Below, piece after piece: positions 32,169 through 40,574 of a DNA stretch of 64,000 nucleotides. Under the pieces are notes generated by a model. That model had not been told where the DNA came from, ran no database searches, and worked only from the letters and a program-made list of their open reading frames with translations. The translations under genes and the position numbers were made by a program. The first letter of the stretch is position 1. Each line of letters opens with the position of its first letter. Source of the DNA: Moorella glycerini (GTDB lineage: Bacteria; Bacillota; DSM-521; Neomoorellales; Neomoorellaceae); NCBI RefSeq assembly GCF_009735625.1, contig NZ_CP046244.1:2046001-2110000 (forward strand). Reading direction: 5' to 3'.

Positions 32169-33214
32169 TGATTATTCGTGCCAAGGCTCCCTTACGGGTT
32201 AGTTTCGCTGGTGGGGGGACTGATATACCACCATATCCACAGGAGCATGGTGGTGCGGTGCTGTGTTCTACAATTAACAAATATGCTTATGCCAACATTA
32301 TTCCCGGTGGCAGAGAGATTGAAGTTCATTCCCTTGATTATGATATGACAATTAAGTATACGAATAGCGATACCGCTCTGTATGATGGCAAGTTGGACCT
32401 AGTTAAGGCAGCGTTGCGGGTTATGGAAGTCAGTGATAGTTATGCAACAGTCTACCTGCATAGCGATGCTCCCCCGGGTTCAGGCCTTGGTTCATCTTCA
32501 TCCATGGTAGTAGCCTTAATTGGTGCCATCAAACACTGGTTGCAGCGGCCCATGACCAGCTATGATATTGCGGCTTTAGCTTATCGTGTAGAGAGAATAG
32601 AACTTGCCATTGCGGGTGGTATGCAAGACCAATATGCGGCAGCATTCGGCGGGTTTAACTTTATCGAATTTCAAGGGGATACAGTGGTAGTAAACCCGTT
32701 GCGGGTACGGTCTGATACCATAAACGAGTTGGAGTACAATCTTCTCCTCTGTTACACCGGCGGTATCCGCCTTTCAGCCCATATTATTGACGACCAAGTA
32801 CAAAACTATCGCACAGGCCATGTGGATAGCCTGGAGGGGCTACACCAGCTCAAGATGATTGCCTATGAAATGAAAAAAGCTCTGCTACTAGGACGGCTTG
32901 ACGACTTTGGGGCACTTCTCCATGAGGGTTGGCAGAATAAGAAGCGACTTAGCAATCGCATATCCAATTCTCATATAGACGGGATATATGAAGAAGCCCT
33001 GCGGTATGGTGCCTTGGGAGGGAAGCTCCTCGGTGCAGGCGGCGGTGGTTATCTTTTGCTATATTGCCCCTATAATAAGAAGCACAGGGTGGCCGCTGCT
33101 ATAGAACGCATGGGAGGACAGATAACACCCTGGAACTTTGAAAACCGGGGGCTACAAACCTGGGAGAGTGATAGGGGCGTTATGAGTGGTACCATTCATT
33201 CTATGGCGGTTTAA
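32165..33214 (+). CDS. hddA: D-glycero-alpha-D-manno-heptose-7-phosphate kinase (GHMP family)
   Basis: Phosphorylates heptose 7-phosphate at C1. It has 349 aa. The N-terminus 'RAKAPLRVSFAGGGTDIPPY' and the GHMP ATP motif 'PPGSGLGSSSSMVVALIGA' (near 100-118) identify the family; 'GGKLLGAGGGGYLLLYCP' near 280 is the C-terminal GHMP motif. ATG 32165 overlaps the stop of hddC, preceded by GGGGAGG. In the GDP pathway this kinase makes the alpha-anomer 1,7-bisphosphate, matching the GmhB-type phosphatase downstream. Confidence 0.88.
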   Translation: MMIIRAKAPLRVSFAGGGTDIPPYPQEHGGAVLCSTINKYAYANIIPGGREIEVHSLDYDMTIKYTNSDTALYDGKLDLVKAALRVMEVSDSYATVYLHSDAPPGSGLGSSSSMVVALIGAIKHWLQRPMTSYDIAALAYRVERIELAIAGGMQDQYAAAFGGFNFIEFQGDTVVVNPLRVRSDTINELEYNLLLCYTGGIRLSAHIIDDQVQNYRTGHVDSLEGLHQLKMIAYEMKKALLLGRLDDFGALLHEGWQNKKRLSNRISNSHIDGIYEEALRYGALGGKLLGAGGGGYLLLYCPYNKKHRVAAAIERMGGQITPWNFENRGLQTWESDRGVMSGTIHSMAV

Positions 33215-33295
33215 GACCTAAGGATATATGTGGTGTATGCCTACTAATGGCAAAGGTATTTCTTAACGAGATTTTAAGTAGACAGGTGAACACAA

Positions 33296-33886
33296 GTGAA
33301 CGATACTCAAAAAATTATTGAAACTGCCTTGGCCGATTCAGCCAACCTTTACAGAATCATTGCCGAACCGTCATTCATAAGCCATATTCTAGAGGTTGGG
33401 TTGGTCTGCGCTAGGGCTCTAAGCGCTGGTGGTAAGCTACTGCTATTTGGTAACGGAGGTAGTGCGGCTGATGCCCAACATCTAGCGGCCGAGATGGTGG
33501 GCCGATTCAAAAAGGAACGCGACGCCTTACCGGCACTGGCACTTACTACTAATACGTCTATCCTGACCGCTATTGGGAACGACTATGAGTTCGAGTCTAT
33601 TTTTGAACGCCAGATAGCGGCCTTATGCCGCATAGGAGACGTGGCCATAGGTATTAGTACCAGTGGTAATTCCTCTAACGTCCTTCGTGGACTTAAGAAG
33701 GCGAAGGAGGTTGGCGCAACGGCGGTTGGCTTGTTAGGATCGGGTGGCGGCAAGATACTCCCCTTGTGCGATATCGCTATTGTTGTCCCCTCAAGCAATA
33801 CTCCCCGTATACAAGAAGCCCATATCTTTATTGGCCACATTCTATGCGAACTTATTGAAGAACTACTTTTTGGAGGTCAGCAGTGA
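33296..33886 (+). CDS. gmhA: Sedoheptulose-7-phosphate isomerase
   Basis: The first enzyme of ADP/GDP-heptose synthesis, a SIS-domain isomerase of 196 aa. Visible are '[20 protein letters not shown]' (near 50-69) with the catalytic region, '[20 protein letters not shown]' and the phosphosugar-binding '[11 protein letters not shown]'. It starts at GTG 33296. It overlaps gmhB by 4 nt, so the two are coupled. An 80-bp gap separates it from hddA. Confidence 0.92.
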   Translation: MNDTQKIIETALADSANLYRIIAEPSFISHILEVGLVCARALSAGGKLLLFGNGGSAADAQHLAAEMVGRFKKERDALPALALTTNTSILTAIGNDYEFESIFERQIAALCRIGDVAIGISTSGNSSNVLRGLKKAKEVGATAVGLLGSGGGKILPLCDIAIVVPSSNTPRIQEAHIFIGHILCELIEELLFGGQQ

Positions 33887-34434
33887 GACGTGCGGTGTTC
33901 CTGGACCGTGATGGCACTATTAACGTGGATAAGGGTTACGTCTACCGCCCTGAGGACCTTGAACTCTTGCCGGGAAGCGCCGAAGGCATACGGATACTTA
34001 ACGAAGCAGGCTTTTTGGTCATAGTGATTACCAATCAGGCTGGCATAGCGAGGGGCTATTACACGGAAAAGGATGTGCAGGTGTTCCACGAACACCTGCA
34101 GAATGTGTTAAATGCTGAGGGTGCCCATATAGATGCCTTCTATTATTGCCCCCATCATCCGGAGGGTCTACCACCATACAATGTAGAATGCGAGTGTCGT
34201 AAGCCAAAACCGGGACTGATCCTTCGAGCTCAGGCTGATTGGGATATAGACTTACATAGCTCCTGGTTTGTAGGTGATAAGTCAACTGACCTTGCAGCCG
34301 CCAAAGCGGCAGGGTGCATGGCTATACTGATAGGATCTGATCAGTATTGCTTTAGGGCAATTAAGTCAGTAGAAGGACCAGTTATGGTATCTACGGTTTT
34401 AAACGCTGCGAATCTAATTATTAATTCAAAATGA
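33883..34434 (+). CDS. gmhB: D-glycero-D-manno-heptose 1,7-bisphosphate phosphatase (HAD)
   Basis: Removes the 7-phosphate of heptose 1,7-bisphosphate. It has 183 aa and the HAD nucleophile motif '[17 protein letters not shown]' at the N-terminus, the Cys/His zinc loop '[20 protein letters not shown]' (near 87-106) typical of GmhB, 'CRKPKPGL' (motif III Lys), and '[19 protein letters not shown]' (motif IV). GGAGGTC precedes GTG 33883. It completes the four-gene heptose pathway. Confidence 0.92.
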   Translation: MRRAVFLDRDGTINVDKGYVYRPEDLELLPGSAEGIRILNEAGFLVIVITNQAGIARGYYTEKDVQVFHEHLQNVLNAEGAHIDAFYYCPHHPEGLPPYNVECECRKPKPGLILRAQADWDIDLHSSWFVGDKSTDLAAAKAAGCMAILIGSDQYCFRAIKSVEGPVMVSTVLNAANLIINSK

Positions 34435-34772
34435 ATTACCTAAGAAGCTTTATGTCTTTGATTGCGAGAAACACGCTGGTTACCTTTTGGGAAACATAAT
34501 AAACCATGCTGGTGGACGTTTTCAACCTTGGCTGGGGCGTATCGAACATATAGGTTATGGGGAGCCAGATAACGGTCAGTATGACAAAGTTACCAAGGTT
34601 AATTACGTCACCGGGTGCAGCCTAAATCGCAAAGAAGGCCATGCTCGAAGTTCGAACCGTAAAATATATTCGTAAAGGGCAAGATACTACCTCGCCAAGT
34701 AGCGCGGGCAAGGACCTGGGGTATCAACCTAATATATCGAAAAAGCTATTGCCCTCTAATGGATGGTGAGCG
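34435..34772 (+). other. Intergenic stretch with a possible HigB-toxin remnant
   Basis: A short frame at 34450-34497 reads MSLIARNTLVTFWET, like the start of HigB-type toxins (M.VIAR.TL..FWE). The sequence then degenerates with no supported ORF. No promoter or terminator could be fixed. The remnant call is weak. Confidence 0.25.
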
Positions 34773-35963
34773 ATGTCAAAGATACCTTTAACAATAATAT
34801 TGCTTGTGTCTCTTCTATTTGGTAAACTTTATGAGCTGCCGATAGCTGGAAAAACCTTTGTTCTATTCTATACGGATATTGCCATCTTAGGGGCATTGGC
34901 TATTACTGCGATTAGAGGGCGGTGGGTTGTACCAGTATCAACAAGCTTAATGTTGTGGCTCAGTTTTATTTTATGGGCCTCCCTATCAATCTTCTGGGCA
35001 GCGGACCCCTTGCGAGCTGCGATGAACGCAGCATACTTATTTAGGGCAATATTAACGCTGTTGCTTTCTTTCAATGATTTACGATGGCAATTGGACTCAT
35101 GGAGGAGCCTTACATGGACTCTAAGATTGTTTTCGGGTATACTCTGCCTTCAAATAATCACTTCATTCATTCAAGGAGCTAATGAACTTAATTGGCAGCT
35201 ATCATTTTACGGATTAAAGCCCTTTATAGTTACACCATTGGGGGGGAGTAATTACCTAGCCATATTCTTGGAGTTCGCAATAGTATACGAGCTTATAGTA
35301 AAGCCCCGATTATGGTTCATCCTGTTTTTCCTATATTGCTTCTCTTTAGTAATTACATTGTCGCGAGGTGCCTTTGCCGCCCTAGTTATCGGCATATTAT
35401 TTGTTTTTCTATTTCTTTTAGTGAAGGGTGGTCCTAATAGAATTAAGTCTATTTTAAATATGATTTTCCTTATGTTTACTGTTGTATTTATTATAAGCCG
35501 TACTACTATTGGTAACATCATTTTCCAAAGCTTTAAGATAGTCGGTCATACAGAAGAAGTGCGTTTAAATTTATGGGGAGCGGGTTTAGAAGTGTGGAGT
35601 AAGACGCCAATTATTGGTGTGGGGTTTGGAAACTATATAAATTATGTAGGAATGCGTGATGCTCACAACACGATTATTGAAGTCTTGGTTGAAACCGGCT
35701 TGATTGGAATAATATTATTTTTGCTTTTCTTTTTAAGCCTATTTTACTATATTATTAACTTAATTAAGAAAACAACACAAGAAGAACAAAAACGTTTACT
35801 AAGAGCAATTCTCATAGGGCTAATAACAACAACAGTTCATTCATTTGTTGAGCCGTTTTTCTTAAGTGGTAGTAGCCTCACATGGTTATCAATTATAATG
35901 TCTTATGTTTATGTTGTCTCGACTACCTGTAATAGGAAACCTAACCAGAAAGGCATTCCTTAA
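34773..35963 (+). CDS. Wzy-like O-antigen polymerase/ligase
   Basis: A 396-aa membrane protein with about 11-12 hydrophobic helices over the whole length. The conserved extracytoplasmic loop appears as 'PIIGVGFGNYINYVGMRDAH' followed by 'NTIIEVLVETGLIG' (near 286-320), the Wzy_C pattern (GxGxGxF......HNxxLE...E.G..G). ATG 34773 follows GGTGAGCG. It is AT-rich, smaller and without the TPR tail of the 827-aa homolog at 2.8 kb; one may polymerise and the other ligate the glycan to an acceptor. Confidence 0.82.
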   Translation: MSKIPLTIILLVSLLFGKLYELPIAGKTFVLFYTDIAILGALAITAIRGRWVVPVSTSLMLWLSFILWASLSIFWAADPLRAAMNAAYLFRAILTLLLSFNDLRWQLDSWRSLTWTLRLFSGILCLQIITSFIQGANELNWQLSFYGLKPFIVTPLGGSNYLAIFLEFAIVYELIVKPRLWFILFFLYCFSLVITLSRGAFAALVIGILFVFLFLLVKGGPNRIKSILNMIFLMFTVVFIISRTTIGNIIFQSFKIVGHTEEVRLNLWGAGLEVWSKTPIIGVGFGNYINYVGMRDAHNTIIEVLVETGLIGIILFLLFFLSLFYYIINLIKKTTQEEQKRLLRAILIGLITTTVHSFVEPFFLSGSSLTWLSIIMSYVYVVSTTCNRKPNQKGIP

Positions 35964-36124
35964 ACAGATTGCCAGAATGGAACCAGAAACCGGGAGAGGT
36001 ATACTCTTTCTTCTAATAAACCAAACTGGCTCTAGTGCTCCTAGTTTCCTGATTACACCTCTTCGGCACTTTTGAATATACATTTAATGTTAAATTTAGA
36101 GAGTATAGGAAGGTTGGGTTATAA

Positions 36125-37087
36125 TTGGATTATAACTTAAATACAACTACAGATTTAGATGGTATATCAATAATAATTGTTAATTATAATACAAAGCATC
36201 TCTTAAAAGATATTATAACATCGATTTATGATTCTTGTATTTATATAAAACATGAAATTATCATTGTTGATAACGCTTCCTCTGATGGAAGTAACCAACT
36301 TATTAAACAAAGCTTTCCTGGTATAAAGTTAATTGAAAATCAAGTTAACATGGGATACGCAGCCGCAGTTAATATAGGTGTTCTAAATGCACAGTATGAG
36401 GCAATATTAGTCGCGAATTCTGATATTAAATTTAGGTTGAATACCATAGATAAAATGTTCGAATACCTCAAGGCAAATCCATGCGCTGGAATTATTGGGG
36501 CTCAACTCACAAATCCAGATGGGACCTGGCAGCGAAGCTATAGTTTTTTCCCTACTTGCTTTAATGCCCTCAGGGAGCTGTTTTATATTATTAATATCCT
36601 TTTAAGAATAGAAAAGGTAATGTGGACGTTGGGACTACGGCGCCCCCGTAGAGTGGATTATCTCGATGGAGCATGTTTTATGATGAGAAAACATCAGTTT
36701 TTGGATATAGGCGGATTCGATGAAATTTTTTTCTTTTATGCAGAAGACGCAGACTTATGTCTTCGATTAAAGAAAGAGGGGTATGAAAGGATTCTTTTAA
36801 GGGATGCCATTGCCGTTCATTATAGAGGAGCAAGTTCTTCAATATGTAAACCTGAACACTATTCAGGAATGCAAGCGAAAAGTAATTGTAAATTCGTGGA
36901 GAAGCATTTTGGTATTAGGAAAGCTCAGCTTTATGCATTACTGAAGAGTACTCATTTCTTTATCACCTATAGTATGATATCAGCTCTTAATATGTTTATA
37001 CCGTTATCAAAGAAGAAGGACATTTACAGAACTTTATGGCAATCATATGCATCGAAGATTTTTGGACATAGACATATTGGCGCTTGA
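36125..37087 (+). CDS. Glycosyltransferase family 2 (rhamnosyltransferase-like)
   Basis: A 320-aa GT-A enzyme starting at TTG 36125. The N-terminus 'GISIIIVNYNTKHLLKDII', 'IIVDNASSDGSNQLI' (near 46-60), the DxD-equivalent 'ILVANSDIKF' (near 94-103) and 'RRVDYLDGACFMMRK' followed by 'FFFYAEDADLCLRLKKEGY' (near 195-213) are typical of the WbbL/RfbF rhamnosyltransferase group. With the rml operon in the same locus, dTDP-rhamnose is a plausible donor. It is very AT-rich. Confidence 0.82.
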   Translation: MDYNLNTTTDLDGISIIIVNYNTKHLLKDIITSIYDSCIYIKHEIIIVDNASSDGSNQLIKQSFPGIKLIENQVNMGYAAAVNIGVLNAQYEAILVANSDIKFRLNTIDKMFEYLKANPCAGIIGAQLTNPDGTWQRSYSFFPTCFNALRELFYIINILLRIEKVMWTLGLRRPRRVDYLDGACFMMRKHQFLDIGGFDEIFFFYAEDADLCLRLKKEGYERILLRDAIAVHYRGASSSICKPEHYSGMQAKSNCKFVEKHFGIRKAQLYALLKSTHFFITYSMISALNMFIPLSKKKDIYRTLWQSYASKIFGHRHIGA

Positions 37088-37104
37088 GGAGGATTATATC
37101 GAAA

Positions 37105-38313
37105 ATGAACATCCTTTTTTTGACCAGTACATATCCATATCCCCCTCATAGTGGATATCAACTTCGTTGCTATCATTTTATCAGGCAATTAGCAGAGCGG
37201 CATGAAATTTATCTAATTAGCTTCACACGGAAAATGCCAAAACAGAGCGATCTTCAAGCTATGCAGCGTTTAGTGACGGACCAGTGGATAGTCGAAGGTG
37301 CGTATTCCTCTGTGTCCAAAGCACTTATAGGGTTGTTCAAACCAGTACCTTTTCATGTTTTTAGTCACCAAAGCCGAGAATTCGCTCGAGCCCTATCCAA
37401 CATTTGTGCTAAAACCAGATTTGATGTTATCTATTCTAATTTTATCTACTTTACCCCATATGTTAGGCAATTCGCGAGTCCTATGACACTTAAGGTTCTA
37501 GATCAACATAATGTAGATCGCGACGTGTGGCAAAAAATGGCCAGATACGAGGCCTCCTTTCCTAGAAGGATGTATTCTTTACTTAACCTTTTGAAAACCA
37601 AGCGATTTGAAAAACAGTCTTATCCGTTATATGATTTGGTGATCTCGGTCTCTGCTGATGATGCCCGTATCACACGAGAGATTAGCCCGGGTAGCCATGT
37701 TGTAGAAGTAGCTAGCGGTGTAGATTGCGCGGAATATAAACCACCCTCTCGAGTACTACGCGACCCATATACTATACTATTCACCGGTTCGGGAGCCAGT
37801 AGAAATCTAGAAGCTATTAGGAATTTTGCTAGGAATATTTTTCCGAATGTAAGACGAGCTTACCCAGCGGCTAAGTTTCAAGTCGTTGGTAACATAAATC
37901 CGGCGGAACTTAAAGTGGAACGAACACTTCCTGGTTTCGAGTTTGTTGGAAAGGTCGAAAACATTAAGCCTTATTTTTGGAATGCTAGTATTTTCGTGGC
38001 GCCGTTTAAACTAGGGGGTGGCGCAAAACTAAAAATATTTGAAGCAATGGCGGCAGGACTACCAGTGGTGGGTACGCCTACAGGGTGTCAGGGGATTGAT
38101 GGTGCAGAAGATGGTAAGCATTTCTTGATTGCACAAAGTGATGATGATTTCACGGCGAAGGTAATCGGTCTCCTTAGAGACATAGAGCTAAGAAAGAGCA
38201 TTGCCCGAAACGGGATGAGGCTCGTGCAAGAACGATATGATTGGAGGTATCTTGTAAGCAAACTTGATGGCGAACTTGAAGAAGCCTACCTTAAGAAGGT
38301 GCATATAAAGTGA
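37105..38313 (+). CDS. Glycosyltransferase family 4 protein
   Basis: A 402-aa GT-B enzyme. 'ILFLTSTYPYPPHSGYQLRC' at the start and 'APFKLGGGAKLKIFEAMAAG' (near 303-322), followed by 'LPVVGTPTGCQGI', identify the family. GAGGAGG at about 37086-37092 precedes ATG 37105, which is preferred over the in-frame TTG 37084. It overlaps the oxidoreductase gene by 4 nt. The N-terminal 'YPPHSGYQLR' resembles the GT group linked to exosortase/EpsH-type loci, but no donor can be inferred. Confidence 0.82.
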   Translation: MNILFLTSTYPYPPHSGYQLRCYHFIRQLAERHEIYLISFTRKMPKQSDLQAMQRLVTDQWIVEGAYSSVSKALIGLFKPVPFHVFSHQSREFARALSNICAKTRFDVIYSNFIYFTPYVRQFASPMTLKVLDQHNVDRDVWQKMARYEASFPRRMYSLLNLLKTKRFEKQSYPLYDLVISVSADDARITREISPGSHVVEVASGVDCAEYKPPSRVLRDPYTILFTGSGASRNLEAIRNFARNIFPNVRRAYPAAKFQVVGNINPAELKVERTLPGFEFVGKVENIKPYFWNASIFVAPFKLGGGAKLKIFEAMAAGLPVVGTPTGCQGIDGAEDGKHFLIAQSDDDFTAKVIGLLRDIELRKSIARNGMRLVQERYDWRYLVSKLDGELEEAYLKKVHIK

Positions 38314-40574
38314 AGCAGCTCTTGCAGAGCTACCGTAATGGAGCCCTGAGTGTTATGGATGTTCCCGTTCCCCGGTTGGGAACAAACCAGGTACTGGTGG
38401 CCACCAGGGCGTCGGTGATCAGCGCCGGAACGGAACGTGCAGTTGCTGAGTTTTCTGAAAAAAGTTTGGTGGGAAAAGCCCGCTCGCGACCGGACCTGGT
38501 TCGGCAAGTGATCAAAAAAGTACAGACCGACGGGCTGGTAGCTGCGGCCCAAGCTGCCTTTGCGCGCCTGGATGTGCCCCTGGCCCTGGGGTACAGTTCT
38601 GCCGGCGAGGTGGTAGAGGTTGGCCCCGGAGTGCAAGGATTTAAGGTAGGCGATCGTGTGGCCTGTGCGGGTGGGGGCTATGCTTCCCACGCCGAGGTGG
38701 TGGCCGTTCCCCGGAACCTCTTAGTACCTATCCCTGATGGCGTAAGCTACGAGCAAGCGGCCTTTACTACAGTGGGGGCAGTGGCCCTCCAAGGCGTGCG
38801 CTTGGCCGAATTGAAGTTGGGGGAGCGGGTGGTGGTGCTTGGCCTGGGGCTCATTGGGCTGCTTACCGTTCAGCTGGTGAAAGCGGCTGGATGCCTGGTG
38901 CTGGGTAGCGACCCGGATCCGGAGCGGGTAAGGCTGTCTCTAGAGCTGGGGGCCGACCTGGCAGTGGTTACTGGCCAGGATCTGATAGAGGCGGTGGCTG
39001 AGTTCACCCGCGGCCGAGGGGCCGACGCCGTTCTAATAACTGCGGCTACCAGCAGCAACGAACCCACAGAGCTGGCAGGGGAGATTTCCCGCCTTAAAGG
39101 ACGGGTGGTGGCCGTAGGAGATGTGGGTATGAACATTCCGCGACGGATCTATTACCCCAAGGAACTGGAATACAAAATATCTATGTCTTACGGGCCGGGG
39201 CGCTACGACCCTAACTATGAGGAGAAGGGGATAGATTACCCTTATGCCTACGTACCCTTCACCGAGCAGCGCAACATGGAAACCATCCTGCAACTGGTCA
39301 AGGAAGGCAAAGTGACTCCCGAAAGGCTCATTACTCACAGATTTACCTTGGCAGAGGCTGAGCGAGCCTACCGCTTGATTAAGGGGGAAACCGCGGAGAA
39401 GTACCTGGGAGTAATCTTTACTTACACCGGTGCGGTGGAGCTGAACCGCACAGTCATTCTGCGGGAGGGGACCGCAGCACCGGGGAGCAGGGGGGCTGGG
39501 GAGGTGCGCCTGGGTATGCTGGGCGCCGGCAATTTCGCCCGGCTCATGCTATTGCCGCGGTTGAAAAAGATGCCCGGGGTGAACCTTATTGGTCTGGCCA
39601 CGGCTACCGGTCTGAGTGGGCGGTACACAGGTGAAAAGTATGGCTTTGGCTACTGCACCACCGATACTGAAAAGGTGCTGTCTGATACGGAGATAAACGC
39701 CGTGGTGATCGCCACCAGGCACAACACCCATGCCGGGCTGGCGGTGCGGGCATTGAGGGCCGGGAAACATGTCTTCGTGGAAAAACCCCTGGCTACGACA
39801 GAAGAAGAGTTGGATATGGTTCTGAAGGCCGCCGGAGAGTCGAGTGGTACTCTAATGGTAGGCTTTAATCGTCGCTTTGCCCCCCTGGGGCGGCTGGCGC
39901 GGGAAGTCTTTGGAAGTCACAGCCAGCCGCTGTGTATGCTCTACCGTGTAAACGCGGGCTACATCCCCCCTGAGCACTGGACCCAGGCTCAAGAAGAGGG
40001 CGGCGGCCGGGTAATTGGTGAGGTATGCCATTTTGTTGACTTTTTACAGTTTGTTTGCGGGTCACCACCGGTGGCGGTGAGCGCCTGTGGAGTGAAGTCA
40101 GGTAGCCTTTCGCCGGAGGATCACCTGACAGTCAGCCTTCGCTTCGCGGATGGCTCCATAGGCACCGTACTTTACTTCGCCAACGGCGATAAGGCTGTGC
40201 CCAAGGAGTATGTGGAGATCTACGGTGGGGGTAAAACATTGATTATAGACGACTTCCGTGGGGGACGGCTGGCCCAGGGAGGCCGGGTGCGCAAGGTGGG
40301 TAGCCGCAGGCAGGACAAGGGTCATACCCAGGAATTAATATCCTGGCTGAAGGTGGTGAAGGAGGGAGGATCGTCACCGGTACCACTGGCAGAAAGCGCC
40401 GCCACCACCATGGCTACATTTGCCATCATAGAGTCTTTGCGGCAGGGAGGCGCTGTAGTGCCCGTAACCCGGATATTAGGTGCGAAAGCTACTGAGCAAA
40501 ATGGGGATATGGCCAACGTTACGGCGGACAGGTCAACCCTCCATTATGGGGAGGATGTTCAAACTGGGCCTTAA
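38310..40574 (+). CDS. Bi-domain oxidoreductase: zinc-type alcohol dehydrogenase fused to Gfo/Idh/MocA
   Basis: A 754-aa fusion. Residues 1-370 form an MDR dehydrogenase: 'ALGYSSAGEVVEVGPGVQGF', then Rossmann 'VVVLGLGLIGLLTVQLVKAA' near 175. Residues about 390-730 are a GFO_IDH_MocA oxidoreductase: 'RLGMLGAGNFARLMLLPRL' near 395, 'HVFVEKPLATTEEEL' near 488, with 'EVCHFVDFLQFVCG' near 570. This fusion is widespread in polysaccharide loci beside heparinase II/III-like genes, exactly as here, and is thought to oxidise or epimerise a sugar in the repeat unit; the substrate is unknown. The GC content rises sharply at its start, against the AT-rich glycosyltransferase before it. Confidence 0.88.
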   Translation: MKQLLQSYRNGALSVMDVPVPRLGTNQVLVATRASVISAGTERAVAEFSEKSLVGKARSRPDLVRQVIKKVQTDGLVAAAQAAFARLDVPLALGYSSAGEVVEVGPGVQGFKVGDRVACAGGGYASHAEVVAVPRNLLVPIPDGVSYEQAAFTTVGAVALQGVRLAELKLGERVVVLGLGLIGLLTVQLVKAAGCLVLGSDPDPERVRLSLELGADLAVVTGQDLIEAVAEFTRGRGADAVLITAATSSNEPTELAGEISRLKGRVVAVGDVGMNIPRRIYYPKELEYKISMSYGPGRYDPNYEEKGIDYPYAYVPFTEQRNMETILQLVKEGKVTPERLITHRFTLAEAERAYRLIKGETAEKYLGVIFTYTGAVELNRTVILREGTAAPGSRGAGEVRLGMLGAGNFARLMLLPRLKKMPGVNLIGLATATGLSGRYTGEKYGFGYCTTDTEKVLSDTEINAVVIATRHNTHAGLAVRALRAGKHVFVEKPLATTEEELDMVLKAAGESSGTLMVGFNRRFAPLGRLAREVFGSHSQPLCMLYRVNAGYIPPEHWTQAQEEGGGRVIGEVCHFVDFLQFVCGSPPVAVSACGVKSGSLSPEDHLTVSLRFADGSIGTVLYFANGDKAVPKEYVEIYGGGKTLIIDDFRGGRLAQGGRVRKVGSRRQDKGHTQELISWLKVVKEGGSSPVPLAESAATTMATFAIIESLRQGGAVVPVTRILGAKATEQNGDMANVTADRSTLHYGEDVQTGP

